The translations under genes and the position numbers were made by a program. Below, one piece after another: positions 1 through 8,053 of a stretch of DNA of 28,797 nucleotides (position 1 is its first letter; each line of letters opens with the position of its first letter). The notes beneath the pieces were generated by a model. The model saw only the letters and a list, made by a program, of their open reading frames with translations, searched no databases and was not told the origin of the DNA. The DNA is from CAYRGE01 sp964423985 (GTDB lineage: Bacteria; Patescibacteriota; Minisyncoccia; Phycocordibacterales; CAYRGE01): contig CAYRGE010000002.1 of assembly GCA_964423985.1 (NCBI GenBank), positions 1 to 28,797 on the forward strand. Direction: 5' to 3'.

Positions 1-29
1 CACAAAACTTTAAATCCGAAACAATAACT

Positions 30-206
30 CTGGATTGCTTCGTTCCTCGCAATGACGGATAACCATTCGCAATGACAAACAAACGCTAGTAATGACAAAT
101 AGAGTTCGCAATGACAGATAGAGTTCGTTTTGACAAACAACCTCTAACAATGACAAAAACTGTTCAAACCCCGTCTTTGCGAGAAGCGTAACGAAGTGTA
201 GCGTGT
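30..206. repeat. Composite dispersed repeat, copy 1
   Basis: The copy starts with CTGGATTGCTTCGT and a following TCGCAATGAC core (30-56). It continues as about five degenerate 19-20 nt tandem units built on TTCGCAATGACAAATAGAG (about 66-165), and ends in a partial inverted module that starts GTCTTTGCGAGAAG (173-206). Related copies lie at 4972-5250, 16295-16328 and 19590-19807. I see no gene between 1 and 319. The right end lacks the final CAATCCAG, so this copy is truncated or diverged. Confidence 0.75.
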
Positions 207-319
207 TGTTCTGTTCTGAACTGTACTCCTAAAAAATAGACGCAACTAATCTGACTATAGATGAACAGATAGAAAAAATTTAAATAATTAAAAAATTGTT
301 ATAACTTGGCTTTCTGCTC

Positions 320-1039
320 TTAATTATTGTTCCACTCCCAGCCTTTTTTATCCATAGCTTTTTTTGCCGCCTCTTGTTCTGCTTCTTGTTTTGATTTTCC
401 ACACCCCTCAGAAATAAGCTCATCTGCAAGAAAAACACCGAGTGTAAACTCTTTATCGTGGTCTGGTCCTTTTTCTAAAAGCATTTTATATATCGGAGTG
501 ATTCCTGTTTTTTCCTGTGCAAATTCTTGAAAAAGGCTTTTTGCATCTCTCCACAATCCTTCCTTAATAATTCCATCAAGTTTTGGTAAAAGTATTTTTG
601 CTATAAATTTTTGAGAGGAGCCGTACCCTTGATCCAGATAAACGGCTCCAATAACTGCCTCTATTGCGTTTGCTAGTATGTACTGACGCGCCTTTCCTGT
701 ATCTTTTGCTTCTCCTTTAGACAAAAGCAGGAATTCATTTATCCCAATTTCAACACCCGCTTCTGAGAGTGTGTTTGAATTTACTATAGCAGCCCTAAAA
801 CTAGTTAAATCACCTTCGTTTTTATTGCTGTATTTTTTAAACAAATAATCAGTTACAACGAGCTCAAGAACAGCATCTCCTAAAAATTCAAGTCGCTCAT
901 TGTGGCTCCAGTCACAAGCTTTGTTTTCGTTTAGATACGACCTGTGTGTACAAGCCTCTCGTAATACATCTCTGTCTTTAAATGGTGCGCCAATAATCAA
1001 TTCGAGTTTATCGTAGTTAATTTCTTTGTGTTTGGTCAT
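320..1039 (-). CDS. rnc: Ribonuclease III
   Basis: This endonuclease cleaves double-stranded RNA and matures rRNA and other structured transcripts. The N-terminal RNase III domain has the signature NERLEFLGDAVL at about residues 47-58, which includes the metal-binding Glu and Asp, and a second acidic helix, AIEAVIGAVYLD, further on. The C-terminal 70 residues form a double-stranded-RNA-binding domain ending in an alanine-rich helix (KQEAEQEAAKKAM). The 239 aa length is normal for the family. I chose the ATG at 1039: the reading frame stays open to a TTG at 1060, but that start would overlap the upstream gene, whereas the ATG lies 4 nt after its stop. No Shine-Dalgarno is visible, so translation is probably coupled to the upstream nusB-NUDIX gene in one operon. 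Confidence 0.96.
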   Translation of the reverse strand: MTKHKEINYDKLELIIGAPFKDRDVLREACTHRSYLNENKACDWSHNERLEFLGDAVLELVVTDYLFKKYSNKNEGDLTSFRAAIVNSNTLSEAGVEIGINEFLLLSKGEAKDTGKARQYILANAIEAVIGAVYLDQGYGSSQKFIAKILLPKLDGIIKEGLWRDAKSLFQEFAQEKTGITPIYKMLLEKGPDHDKEFTLGVFLADELISEGCGKSKQEAEQEAAKKAMDKKGWEWNNN

Positions 1040-1043
1040 GTTT

Positions 1044-1934
1044 TTATTTTTGCTTTGCAAGCAATATGTTAATGGCTTTTATTATTATGGGCAAAATATC
1101 ATCATATGTGTTTAAATCTGGAACATTTTTAAGTTTAAACCATCTTGCATCGTCTAAACCACCCGAATCTTTAAGATTAATATCTTCAAATAAAGATTGC
1201 GCGATAAAATATGTAACTTGTTTTCGTATTTTTCCTTTTTCAGGGTCAGACGCAATGTATTCATTTTTGCCAAGCTCCTCTTCTATTTTAACATCCAAGC
1301 CAAGTTCTTCTTTAATTTTCTCCGCCGTACCCTTAACAATATCTTCTGTTTCAACGCGTCCTTTTGAAAGTGTCCATCGCCCAAAAACATCGTGTACTAA
1401 TGCAAGATAAATATCTCCATCTGCGCGAGCATAAACAACGGCACCACCCAAACGAGCTGTTGGTATTTTTGTTAAATCGATATTTTGTTTTTTACTAGTT
1501 TCGTTTTTACCAGGTTCTCCAATTTCTTTATATACTGCCCCCATAACACCATTCACAAAGCGACCACTGTTTTCTCCTCCAAAACATTTTGCAAGCTCAA
1601 TTGCTTCATTAATAGCAACTTTTGCAGGAACATCTTTCCTGTTCTCAAACAAAAGTTCATAAAGCCCTATGCGAAGAATATTTCTGTCTGCAATAGCAAT
1701 TCTGGATATTGACCAATCTGGAGTGGCCTTTTCTAAGACAACATCAATCTTGCTTTTTTTTTCAAAAACGCCAGCAAGCAGATTTTTCATAAAAGAAATA
1801 TCTGTGTTTTTTGGAGCAAATTCTTTTACATTTCGGTTTAGAATTTTGTCTGGCTCTGCAGAATTTCCTTCGTAAAAATCATACTCAAACAATGTTTGCA
1901 GTACAATTGACCGTGCTAAATGTCTATTTGCCAT
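1044..1934 (-). CDS. nusB: NusB antitermination factor fused to a NUDIX hydrolase domain
   Basis: Residues 1 to about 137 are a complete NusB-type helical domain (start MANRHLARSIVLQTLFEYDF, later NRFVNGVMG-like end GRFVNGVMGAVYKEI), the factor that acts with NusE in rRNA transcription antitermination. After a short linker, about residues 150-290 form a NUDIX fold. Its Nudix box (GRVET...EKIKEELGL) keeps the paired EE that binds metal, but it is one residue short and has E and K where the usual RE stands. It may therefore be a weak or altered hydrolase. NUDIX enzymes cleave nucleoside diphosphates linked to another moiety; the substrate here is unknown. The gene lies directly upstream of rnc, so it is an RNA-metabolism operon. 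The ATG at 1934 is preceded by a weak AGAAG. Confidence 0.92.
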   Translation of the reverse strand: MANRHLARSIVLQTLFEYDFYEGNSAEPDKILNRNVKEFAPKNTDISFMKNLLAGVFEKKSKIDVVLEKATPDWSISRIAIADRNILRIGLYELLFENRKDVPAKVAINEAIELAKCFGGENSGRFVNGVMGAVYKEIGEPGKNETSKKQNIDLTKIPTARLGGAVVYARADGDIYLALVHDVFGRWTLSKGRVETEDIVKGTAEKIKEELGLDVKIEEELGKNEYIASDPEKGKIRKQVTYFIAQSLFEDINLKDSGGLDDARWFKLKNVPDLNTYDDILPIIIKAINILLAKQK

Positions 1935-2053
1935 AACTTCTTTGTTTCATTCGCATTTATCACGAATAATTTATATATTTTAAATAACAAAAAATTTTTT
2001 TACCTTACTATAAAAAGCTTAAAACCCCAAAAACAACATCTTCGTGATTTATT

Positions 2054-2368
2054 TTATTTTGAAGTTTTTGATAGTTCTTCTGGGTCTAATTTTTGATCTT
2101 CTTGCTTCTTGTTGTCTTCGTTCGTTGCTGAGGGGTCTTGTCCTTGTAGTAGTTCTTTTTTCTTTTGTTTGCGTTCTTCTTGTCTTTTGTTTATTTTTTC
2201 CATATCAACCACAATACGACCTCTATACATACCACATGCAGAACACATTTTATGTCTTATGTGTGTAGCCTTACACTCTGTGCACACCGAAAGACGCGGT
2301 ATATCAACGTTGTGGTGTGCTCTCCTGTTTCGCGTATGACCACGCGTATGACGCATTCGTACTGACAT
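2054..2368 (-). CDS. rpmF: Large ribosomal subunit protein bL32 with a charged C-terminal extension
   Basis: This is a structural protein of the 50S subunit. The first about 57 residues match bL32: an N-terminal basic tail, the NRRAHHN element and a zinc ribbon with two Cys pairs (CTEC and CSAC). The start is placed at the ATG at 2368, giving MSVRMRHTRG; the frame is open another 19 codons upstream, but that part does not resemble L32. The protein is 104 aa, against about 57-60 usually. The extra about 45 residues are Lys/Glu/Gln-rich (MEKINKRQEERKQKKKE then a Lys/Asp/Glu tail) and look disordered or coiled-coil. A good -10 lies only 7 nt upstream of the ATG, which suggests a nearly leaderless mRNA. 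Confidence 0.93.
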   Translation of the reverse strand: MSVRMRHTRGHTRNRRAHHNVDIPRLSVCTECKATHIRHKMCSACGMYRGRIVVDMEKINKRQEERKQKKKELLQGQDPSATNEDNKKQEDQKLDPEELSKTSK

Positions 2369-2375
2369 TAAAATT

Positions 2376-2404
2376 AGTATACACAGTTTTGTGTGCGAAT
2401 GCAA
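2376..2404 (-). promoter_or_regulatory. Candidate promoter of rpmF, near-leaderless
   Basis: On the minus strand TTGCAT (2404-2399) is followed after 17 nt by TATACT (2381-2376). Transcription would start within a few nt of the ATG at 2368, and no Shine-Dalgarno lies between them. The -35 box matches the consensus at only three positions. The call rests mainly on the -10 box and the spacing. Confidence 0.45.
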
Positions 2405-2560
2405 CCATACATACAACAATAGCATTGTTTTGTAGTACGCTAGTTAGTTTTCTTATAACCGTAGTAGCCCACAAACTACACGACCATATCTTACTGAACT
2501 AAAGCAGGATATCTAAAATAAAAATAATTTCTACAATATTTTTAATGTTTTATTTTTTTA

Positions 2561-3133
2561 CTATAAATACCCTAACTCGCTAAAAACCTTATTGTATGAA
2601 TTAATTGTCTGTTGTGCTTTTCTTTTTGTAAGAACAAAACTCAACCCTTCGTGTGCGATTAAATTTCTTACTTTATGTGCCTCCCATGCATCTTGTATGC
2701 TATTTAAATCTTTTTTTGTCATACCGCGTAAACTTTCACCTATACTATCGCCACCAAAACCATTTTTTTGTAGAGCACCCTCTAGCATGTTATCTGCCTC
2801 AAGTATTGCAATTCTCCACTCTGTTGGGTTTTCAGAATCAAGATGTTTTAATATGGTTTCCCATTTTATGTTTTTTGCGGACTCCTCATTTTTTTCAATA
2901 TCTGTCGGCTTGTGGTATTCGTATTCTTTTATGCGTGCATCTCTAAGTTTTAGTACGGAAAAAATAATCCCAATAAAAAACAATATGGAAAGAATCAAAG
3001 AAATTACTTTTACAAGTGGAATATATGGACCGACAAATGGCTCTAAATAGCTAACAAAAACAAACACAAATACACTAGCAATGCTTGTAAATATTTCTGT
3101 AATGGTAAAAAAATCATGTTGTACAGTTGGCAT
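2561..3133 (-). CDS. Membrane-anchored HEPN-like protein of unknown function
   Basis: This 190 aa protein has two hydrophobic segments at about residues 11-30 and 40-62, then a soluble helical domain (about 88-190). The soluble part contains AHKVRNLIAHEG, where R156-N157 and H161 form the Rx4H motif typical of HEPN domains. Many HEPN proteins are RNases of toxin or phage-defence systems, and others only bind RNA or nucleotides. The activity here is inferred from the motif alone. The gene begins 6 nt after the gatA stop, so it is probably the last gene of a gatC-gatA operon. No antitoxin-like partner adjoins it. A housekeeping role, for example a membrane-tethered RNA-processing factor, is as likely as defence. 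Confidence 0.75.
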   Translation of the reverse strand: MPTVQHDFFTITEIFTSIASVFVFVFVSYLEPFVGPYIPLVKVISLILSILFFIGIIFSVLKLRDARIKEYEYHKPTDIEKNEESAKNIKWETILKHLDSENPTEWRIAILEADNMLEGALQKNGFGGDSIGESLRGMTKKDLNSIQDAWEAHKVRNLIAHEGLSFVLTKRKAQQTINSYNKVFSELGYL

Positions 3134-3139
3134 AGTTTT

Positions 3140-4603
3140 CTAATTAAACCTTTTTTCTCCCCTGCTCTCATCTTTCTCTAATACAGACTCCATGTCTTTG
3201 CCTACTTTAAACAGTAAATCTTCTCCAAAAGAGTCAGCTATAAATTGTATCCCAAGAGGAATTTTTTTGTCGCCCCTTAAAACACTGCCTGCAGGGACAG
3301 ATATAGCAGGAATCCCGGCAAGATTTACAGGAACAGTAAATAAGTCTTCAAGATACATCAGTATTGGATTTTTGGTTTTCTCGCCAATCTTGAACGCAGG
3401 AGTTGGTGTTGTTGGAGTCGCTATTATATCAACATCAATAAATGCCTCACTAAATGCAGACTTGATATGTCTCCGAACAAGATTTGCATTGCCGTAATAA
3501 GAGTCATAGTAACCAGCAGACAACACAAAAGTGCCGAGCAAAATCCTCCTCCTAACTTCCTTTCCAAAACCACACCCTCTTGTGTGAGAATAAGAACTAG
3601 TTAAGTTTTTTTCGTCTATTGAGAGCCCATAGCGAACTCCATCAATTCGTGCTAAGTTACTGGAAACCTCGGCTGGCATAATAATATAATATGCCGCAAG
3701 AGCAGAATCAAACTCAGCAAATGAAATCTCCTTAATCTCGTATCCTTGTTTTTTCATAACTTCAATTGAGGCATAAAAACTTTCAAGCACACCAGTATCA
3801 ATGTCTTTATTTTTGTTTTTAAGAAAATCCTTTGGAATACCTATCGTTAATTTTCTTTCTGGTGTTTTTTGCCATTTTGGATTAAGACAAGAAGTGCCGT
3901 CCATATGATCAACGCCTTTTATTTCGTTGAAAACTATCTCTACATCTTCAACTGTTTGTGCCATAGGGCCTATTTGATCAAGAGATGAAGCCATTGCTAT
4001 TAATCCACAACGAGATACTGTCCCATATGTAGGCTTGAGACCAACAACACCACAAAATGCGGCTGGTTGCCTAATTGAGCCACCAGTGTCTGAACCAAGT
4101 GACGCTATTGCCCCACCAACAGCTACGGATGCAGCAGAACCTCCAGACGAACCTCCTGATACACGACTTATGTCGTGCGGGTTTTTTGTAACTCCAAACG
4201 CAGAGTTTTCAGTAGAACCACCCATCGCGAACTCATCCATATTTGTCCTACCGACAAAAACAGCATATTGAGATTTCATTTTTGAGATAACGGTCGCATC
4301 ATAGGTGGCTTTGTATGGTTCTAATATTTTCGAAGATGCGCTCGCAATCTTGCCTTTTATAAGTATATTGTCTTTTATGGCTATTGGAATACCTGTAAGT
4401 GGTTTCTGTCTTCCACCTGCTATCTCCTTATCTGCGTTTTTTGCTAGTATTTTAGCGCTGTCAAAAACCTCTAAAAATGCATTTATATCTTTGTTTGTCT
4501 CTTTTATGTTTACAAGCACACTATCTAAAAGCTCACTAGCAGAAACTTTTTTACTCCCAAGTAGAATTTGCGCCTCTTTAATTGTTGTGTTTTTTTTAAT
4601 CAA
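3140..4603 (-). CDS. gatA: Asp-tRNA(Asn)/Glu-tRNA(Gln) amidotransferase subunit A
   Basis: GatA hydrolyses glutamine and supplies ammonia for transamidation of misacylated Glu-tRNA(Gln) or Asp-tRNA(Asn). The amidase-signature triad is visible: K77 in PIAIKDN, S152 in GGSSGGSAA and S176 in DTGGSIRQP, with the spacing expected for the family. The 487 aa length is normal. No ATG exists near the conserved N-terminus. The best start is the TTG at 4603, which overlaps the end of gatC by 8 nt and suggests translational coupling. gatB, the third subunit, is not in this window and must be encoded elsewhere. Confidence 0.97.
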   Translation of the reverse strand: MIKKNTTIKEAQILLGSKKVSASELLDSVLVNIKETNKDINAFLEVFDSAKILAKNADKEIAGGRQKPLTGIPIAIKDNILIKGKIASASSKILEPYKATYDATVISKMKSQYAVFVGRTNMDEFAMGGSTENSAFGVTKNPHDISRVSGGSSGGSAASVAVGGAIASLGSDTGGSIRQPAAFCGVVGLKPTYGTVSRCGLIAMASSLDQIGPMAQTVEDVEIVFNEIKGVDHMDGTSCLNPKWQKTPERKLTIGIPKDFLKNKNKDIDTGVLESFYASIEVMKKQGYEIKEISFAEFDSALAAYYIIMPAEVSSNLARIDGVRYGLSIDEKNLTSSYSHTRGCGFGKEVRRRILLGTFVLSAGYYDSYYGNANLVRRHIKSAFSEAFIDVDIIATPTTPTPAFKIGEKTKNPILMYLEDLFTVPVNLAGIPAISVPAGSVLRGDKKIPLGIQFIADSFGEDLLFKVGKDMESVLEKDESRGEKRFN

Positions 4604-4898
4604 GATTCTGTATTGTTTTATTTACTTTTACATATCCGTCTTTTGTTTTTGGTGCTTCAGACAATATCTCGTCGGTATAAACACCACTAGTATGTGGTTC
4701 TTTGTCTTCTCTTAAGTGAGTATTTGACAGTAGCTCAATGTTGGTTTCTTTTTTAATATTCTTTTGTGCAAATGTTTTAATAACCGACACATACTCAAGA
4801 ACGCCATCGAGGTCGCGAATTATTTCTCTTTTTTCCTCTTCTAAAACACTTATGCGTGCCAGCTCAGCGAGTTTGTCTATGTCTTTTTTTATTAACAT
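4596..4898 (-). CDS. gatC: Asp-tRNA(Asn)/Glu-tRNA(Gln) amidotransferase subunit C
   Basis: GatC is the small wrapping subunit that stabilises the GatA-GatB complex. The protein has the conserved N-terminal helix (IDKLAELARISVLEEEK), the central helix around ILxYVxVIK (here VLEYVSVIKTF) and the C-terminal strand with DEILSEAP. I chose the ATG at 4898 (MLIKKDIDKL), since it matches the family start. An ATG at 4907 is in frame, but a TATAGT box at about 4909-4914 would place the transcript start downstream of it. The stop overlaps the gatA start by 8 nt. Confidence 0.93.
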   Translation of the reverse strand: MLIKKDIDKLAELARISVLEEEKREIIRDLDGVLEYVSVIKTFAQKNIKKETNIELLSNTHLREDKEPHTSGVYTDEILSEAPKTKDGYVKVNKTIQNLD

Positions 4899-4971
4899 AT
4901 ATACCATAGACTATAACAATTTATTTTAAATTATGCTACCTGTTAAGTGTTAGCGAAACAACAATACATCA

Positions 4972-5250
4972 CCGTCTTTGCGAGAAGCGGAATGAAATGG
5001 TAGCCATTGTTGTCTTTGCGAGAAGTGGAGCGGTAGCGGAACGACGAAGCAAGCCAGTATGAAACTTTAAATACGAAACAACAATTCTGGATTGCTTCGT
5101 TCCTCGCAATGACAGATAAACTCTAGTGATGACAAAACTGCTCGCAATGACAGATAACCGTTCGTTTTGAAAAACAACTGGTTGCAATGACAAATAGATG
5201 TTTGTTTCGGCAAATAGCTGTTTACTTTGATAGATAGTGCTCGCAATGTA
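4972..5250. repeat. Composite dispersed repeat, copy 2
   Basis: This copy has the modules in a different order. GTCTTTGCGAGAAG at 4973 starts the inverted module, a second GTCTTTGCGAGAAG copy runs to ACGACGAAGCAAGCCAG (about 5010-5058), and CTGGATTGCTTCGT with TCGCAATGAC follows at about 5090-5117. The two facing modules can form a long imperfect hairpin. Degenerate 19-20 nt tandem units on CGCAATGACA continue to about 5250. The long open frame across it on the minus strand is a by-product of the repeat. No gene is visible between 4908 and 5251. Confidence 0.75.
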
Positions 5251-5251
5251 A

Positions 5252-7366
5252 TTAATCGCCTGTTTTGTTTTCAATTATTTTTAAAAACTCTTCTTCTTTA
5301 ATTGTTGTTACCCCAAGTTTTTTTGCTATTTGATATTTACTACCAGAATTTTTACCAACCACAACATAGTCTGTTTTTTGCGACACAGAACTTGAGACTC
5401 TTCCACCAGATTCTTTTATGTATCTTTTTGCTTCGTCGCGACTCATAGAAAAAAAAGTCCCTGTTAATACAAAAATTTTACCTTGTATCTTGCTTTCTTT
5501 TTTTTGTGATTTTCTAGGTATTATGATTTTTATTCCAAGATTATTTAGCTTATTCAATAAATTTATGTTTTTTTTGTTATTAAACCACCTTGTCAGTTCC
5601 CCAGCAACAACCAAGCCTATTCCGTCAATACTAGTCCATTTTTCAATGCTAATATTTGGGAAAACACACATCAAACCACTCAAATCTTGTACATTTTTTT
5701 CACACCCAATTTGTTTTAAGTTTTGAACTACAAGACCTGCTGTTTCCTCTCCAAGATGTCTTATACCAAGAGAAAACAAAAACTTATCCATAGCAACATT
5801 TTTACTTTTTTCAATTGCAGTAATTAGATTTTGGGCAGATTTACTAGCAAATCGCTCAAGCACTTCCAGTTTTTCAATTTTCAATTTAAAAATATCCTCA
5901 AATCCTGAAATCAGCTTATCGTTTACTAATTGTTCAACTATTTTTTCTCCCATACCGTCAATATCCATTCCCTTTTTACCCACAAAATGAATAATCCGTT
6001 CAATTTTTTTAGCAAGACATTGCTCATTTACGCAGTAATGTTTTGTGCTTTTTTTATTACCTGCATTAACTAGTTCTTTTTTCACAACACCACCACATAT
6101 GCCACATTTATCGGGCATTATAAATTTTTTTTCCTTTCCATTGCGCATCTCTTTTATTGCTTTTACTATGCGAGGAATAACATCTCCAGCTTTTTGGATT
6201 ATCACTGTATCCCCTATTCGCACATCTAAACGCTTAATTTCATCTTCATTGTGCAAAGTAGCACGCGACACAATACTCCCATCTATTTTTACTGGCACCA
6301 AACAAGCTACTGGGGTGAGTACTCCTGTTCGTCCAATCTGCACCACAATATCCGTCACTGTTGTAGTAGTTTGTTCTGCTGGAAATTTATATGCAATAGC
6401 AAAACGAGGAGCTTTACTCGTATAGCCCAACGCATTCTGAATTAAGTGTGAATTTATTTTAATCACAACGCCATCAACAATATAATCCTCGTGTTCTTTT
6501 TTGTTTTTCCACTCTTGATAAAACTCTTCTATTTCACCAACTGTTTTACAAATCTTATGGTTTGTGTTTACTTTAAATCCTTGTTTTTTTAATAACTTCA
6601 ATTTTTCGTCTTGCTTTATGTTTAATTCATTGTTGTTTAATGAATCGTTTTTATCTATGTCATATATAAAACTGTCTAAATTCCTTTGTGCTACAACTCT
6701 TGAGTCAAGTTGCCTGATAGAGCCAGCTGCCGCATTGCGTGCATTAGCAAAAGGTGTTTCGTTCTTTTTCATACGCTCTTTATTGATACGATCCATTTCT
6801 TTTTTAGAAAACCAAATCTCACCAACAACCACAAACAAAGATTTATTTTTAATCTCCAAAGGAATACTACGAATTGTGCGAACATTGCTTGTAACATCTT
6901 CTCCCATAACACCATCGCCACGAGTAGCTCCGATTGCAAGGCCACCGTTTTCATATGTAAGTACAATTTTTAAGCCATCTATTTTTAGCTCAACAACATA
7001 TTCTATTGATTCCCCTGCAAGTGAAGTATTTTTATTTATTAACTTACGAACTCGCTCGTCCCATTTCTTAAGCTCTTCTAAATTAAAAATATTATCAAAA
7101 GACCATTGTTTGTGTAAGTGCTGGGTTTTGTTAAACTTATCAGCCGGCTTACCTCCCACTCGTTGTGTTGGGCTTGTGTTGTTTTTTATTTCTGGATATT
7201 CTGACTCAATTGCAATAAGCTCCCTCATTAACGAATCATATGCATCATCGCTTATATTAGGTTTGTCTAGAACATAATATAAATAATCATTGTGTTTTAT
7301 GGTTTGACATAATTTTTTAGCACGCATAATTGCTTCTTTTTTTGTTTTATATTTTTCGTATTCCAT
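5252..7366 (-). CDS. ligA: NAD-dependent DNA ligase LigA
   Basis: LigA seals nicks in duplex DNA during replication and repair using NAD+. Visible parts in order are the N-terminal Ia domain (NDYLYYVLDKPNISDDAYD), the adenylation domain with active-site K128 in ELKIDG, the OB fold, a four-Cys zinc finger (CGICGG then CVNEQC), the helix-hairpin-helix region (MDIDGMGEKIVEQLV), and a C-terminal BRCT domain from about residue 625 (GKIFVLTGTF). At 704 aa it is slightly longer than the usual about 670. The ATG at 7366 has no Shine-Dalgarno. The composite repeat at 4972-5250 begins just after its stop. Confidence 0.97.
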   Translation of the reverse strand: MEYEKYKTKKEAIMRAKKLCQTIKHNDYLYYVLDKPNISDDAYDSLMRELIAIESEYPEIKNNTSPTQRVGGKPADKFNKTQHLHKQWSFDNIFNLEELKKWDERVRKLINKNTSLAGESIEYVVELKIDGLKIVLTYENGGLAIGATRGDGVMGEDVTSNVRTIRSIPLEIKNKSLFVVVGEIWFSKKEMDRINKERMKKNETPFANARNAAAGSIRQLDSRVVAQRNLDSFIYDIDKNDSLNNNELNIKQDEKLKLLKKQGFKVNTNHKICKTVGEIEEFYQEWKNKKEHEDYIVDGVVIKINSHLIQNALGYTSKAPRFAIAYKFPAEQTTTTVTDIVVQIGRTGVLTPVACLVPVKIDGSIVSRATLHNEDEIKRLDVRIGDTVIIQKAGDVIPRIVKAIKEMRNGKEKKFIMPDKCGICGGVVKKELVNAGNKKSTKHYCVNEQCLAKKIERIIHFVGKKGMDIDGMGEKIVEQLVNDKLISGFEDIFKLKIEKLEVLERFASKSAQNLITAIEKSKNVAMDKFLFSLGIRHLGEETAGLVVQNLKQIGCEKNVQDLSGLMCVFPNISIEKWTSIDGIGLVVAGELTRWFNNKKNINLLNKLNNLGIKIIIPRKSQKKESKIQGKIFVLTGTFFSMSRDEAKRYIKESGGRVSSSVSQKTDYVVVGKNSGSKYQIAKKLGVTTIKEEEFLKIIENKTGD

Positions 7367-7480
7367 TTATTTTCATTATGCCACCACACAACAAAACTAA
7401 TTTTGTTATAAAAATTTCTAATTTATATCGAAACAAAACAGAAATAAAGAGAGTGTGTTTAATTATTGATGGTGTTTTTT

Positions 7481-8053
7481 CTACGGATCAACATCGCCGT
7501 ATCTAACCTTAATAGCTCTCTCAACCCGTCGCGTTTGACTAGAAAAAGCATCGCAATTAGAAAGTGATTTATCACTTGCACTAACCCCGAAAGCCTTTAT
7601 TGTTGTCCTTGGGAAACCATCATTGTCATTGTCTGTTTTTGCAACAACAACACTCACACAGGGAGCATCTCTGTCTGTGTCTGAGAATTTAATATAAAAA
7701 GTGGTCGTTGCTGCGTCTACCCCAGATTCCACATTCACATTCCATGGCCCAAAATAATGCCCAAGACAATCAAATTCTTGAAGTGTGGTTGTACTGTTTT
7801 TTGGAAACACAGTATCTGGGTCTGCTCCGTAGTGCTTAATCGTATCTCCATATAATGCACACTCAATACCTGTGTCAGCTGAATAAAAAGCTTCTTGTGA
7901 TTCTCTACTAAACATCGCGAGTTGTGTTTCTTTAATAGCAACAGAGGTTGTCAACAAAGCAAGTGCCAACAAAACGCTTACCATAAGTATTGCAAAATAA
8001 AAAGCACTTCCTTTAGTATTTCCGTTTTTATTTTTGTGATTTGTTTTTATCAT
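7481..8053 (-). CDS. PilX-like minor pilin
   Basis: The 190 aa protein has a basic N-terminus, one hydrophobic segment (about residues 15-42, KGSAFYFAILMVSVLLALAL) and the PilX-type motif EAFYSADTGIECALYG directly after it. Unlike the other pilins here, it lacks the G-F-T cleavage box with Glu5, as is usual for PilX/GspK-like relatives. The C-terminal half has paired cysteines and a strand-rich look. It would sit at or near the pilus tip or initiation complex. It is the last gene of the minor-pilin operon, and its ATG overlaps the preceding stop by 4 nt (ATGA). Confidence 0.75.
   Translation of the reverse strand: MIKTNHKNKNGNTKGSAFYFAILMVSVLLALALLTTSVAIKETQLAMFSRESQEAFYSADTGIECALYGDTIKHYGADPDTVFPKNSTTTLQEFDCLGHYFGPWNVNVESGVDAATTTFYIKFSDTDRDAPCVSVVVAKTDNDNDGFPRTTIKAFGVSASDKSLSNCDAFSSQTRRVERAIKVRYGDVDP

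Noticed and set aside
66..165. CRISPR array
   Set aside because: The 19-20 nt units are degenerate, adjoin without spacers and have no cas gene near them.
1066..1410. Plus-strand frames opposite the nusB-NUDIX, rnc, ligA and pilus genes
   Set aside because: They are mirror frames of clear minus-strand genes, without motifs or start signals of their own.
4969..5274. Open frame of 101 codons on the minus strand after ligA
   Set aside because: It lies entirely in the composite repeat and has no protein-like features; related frames appear in any copy of the repeat.
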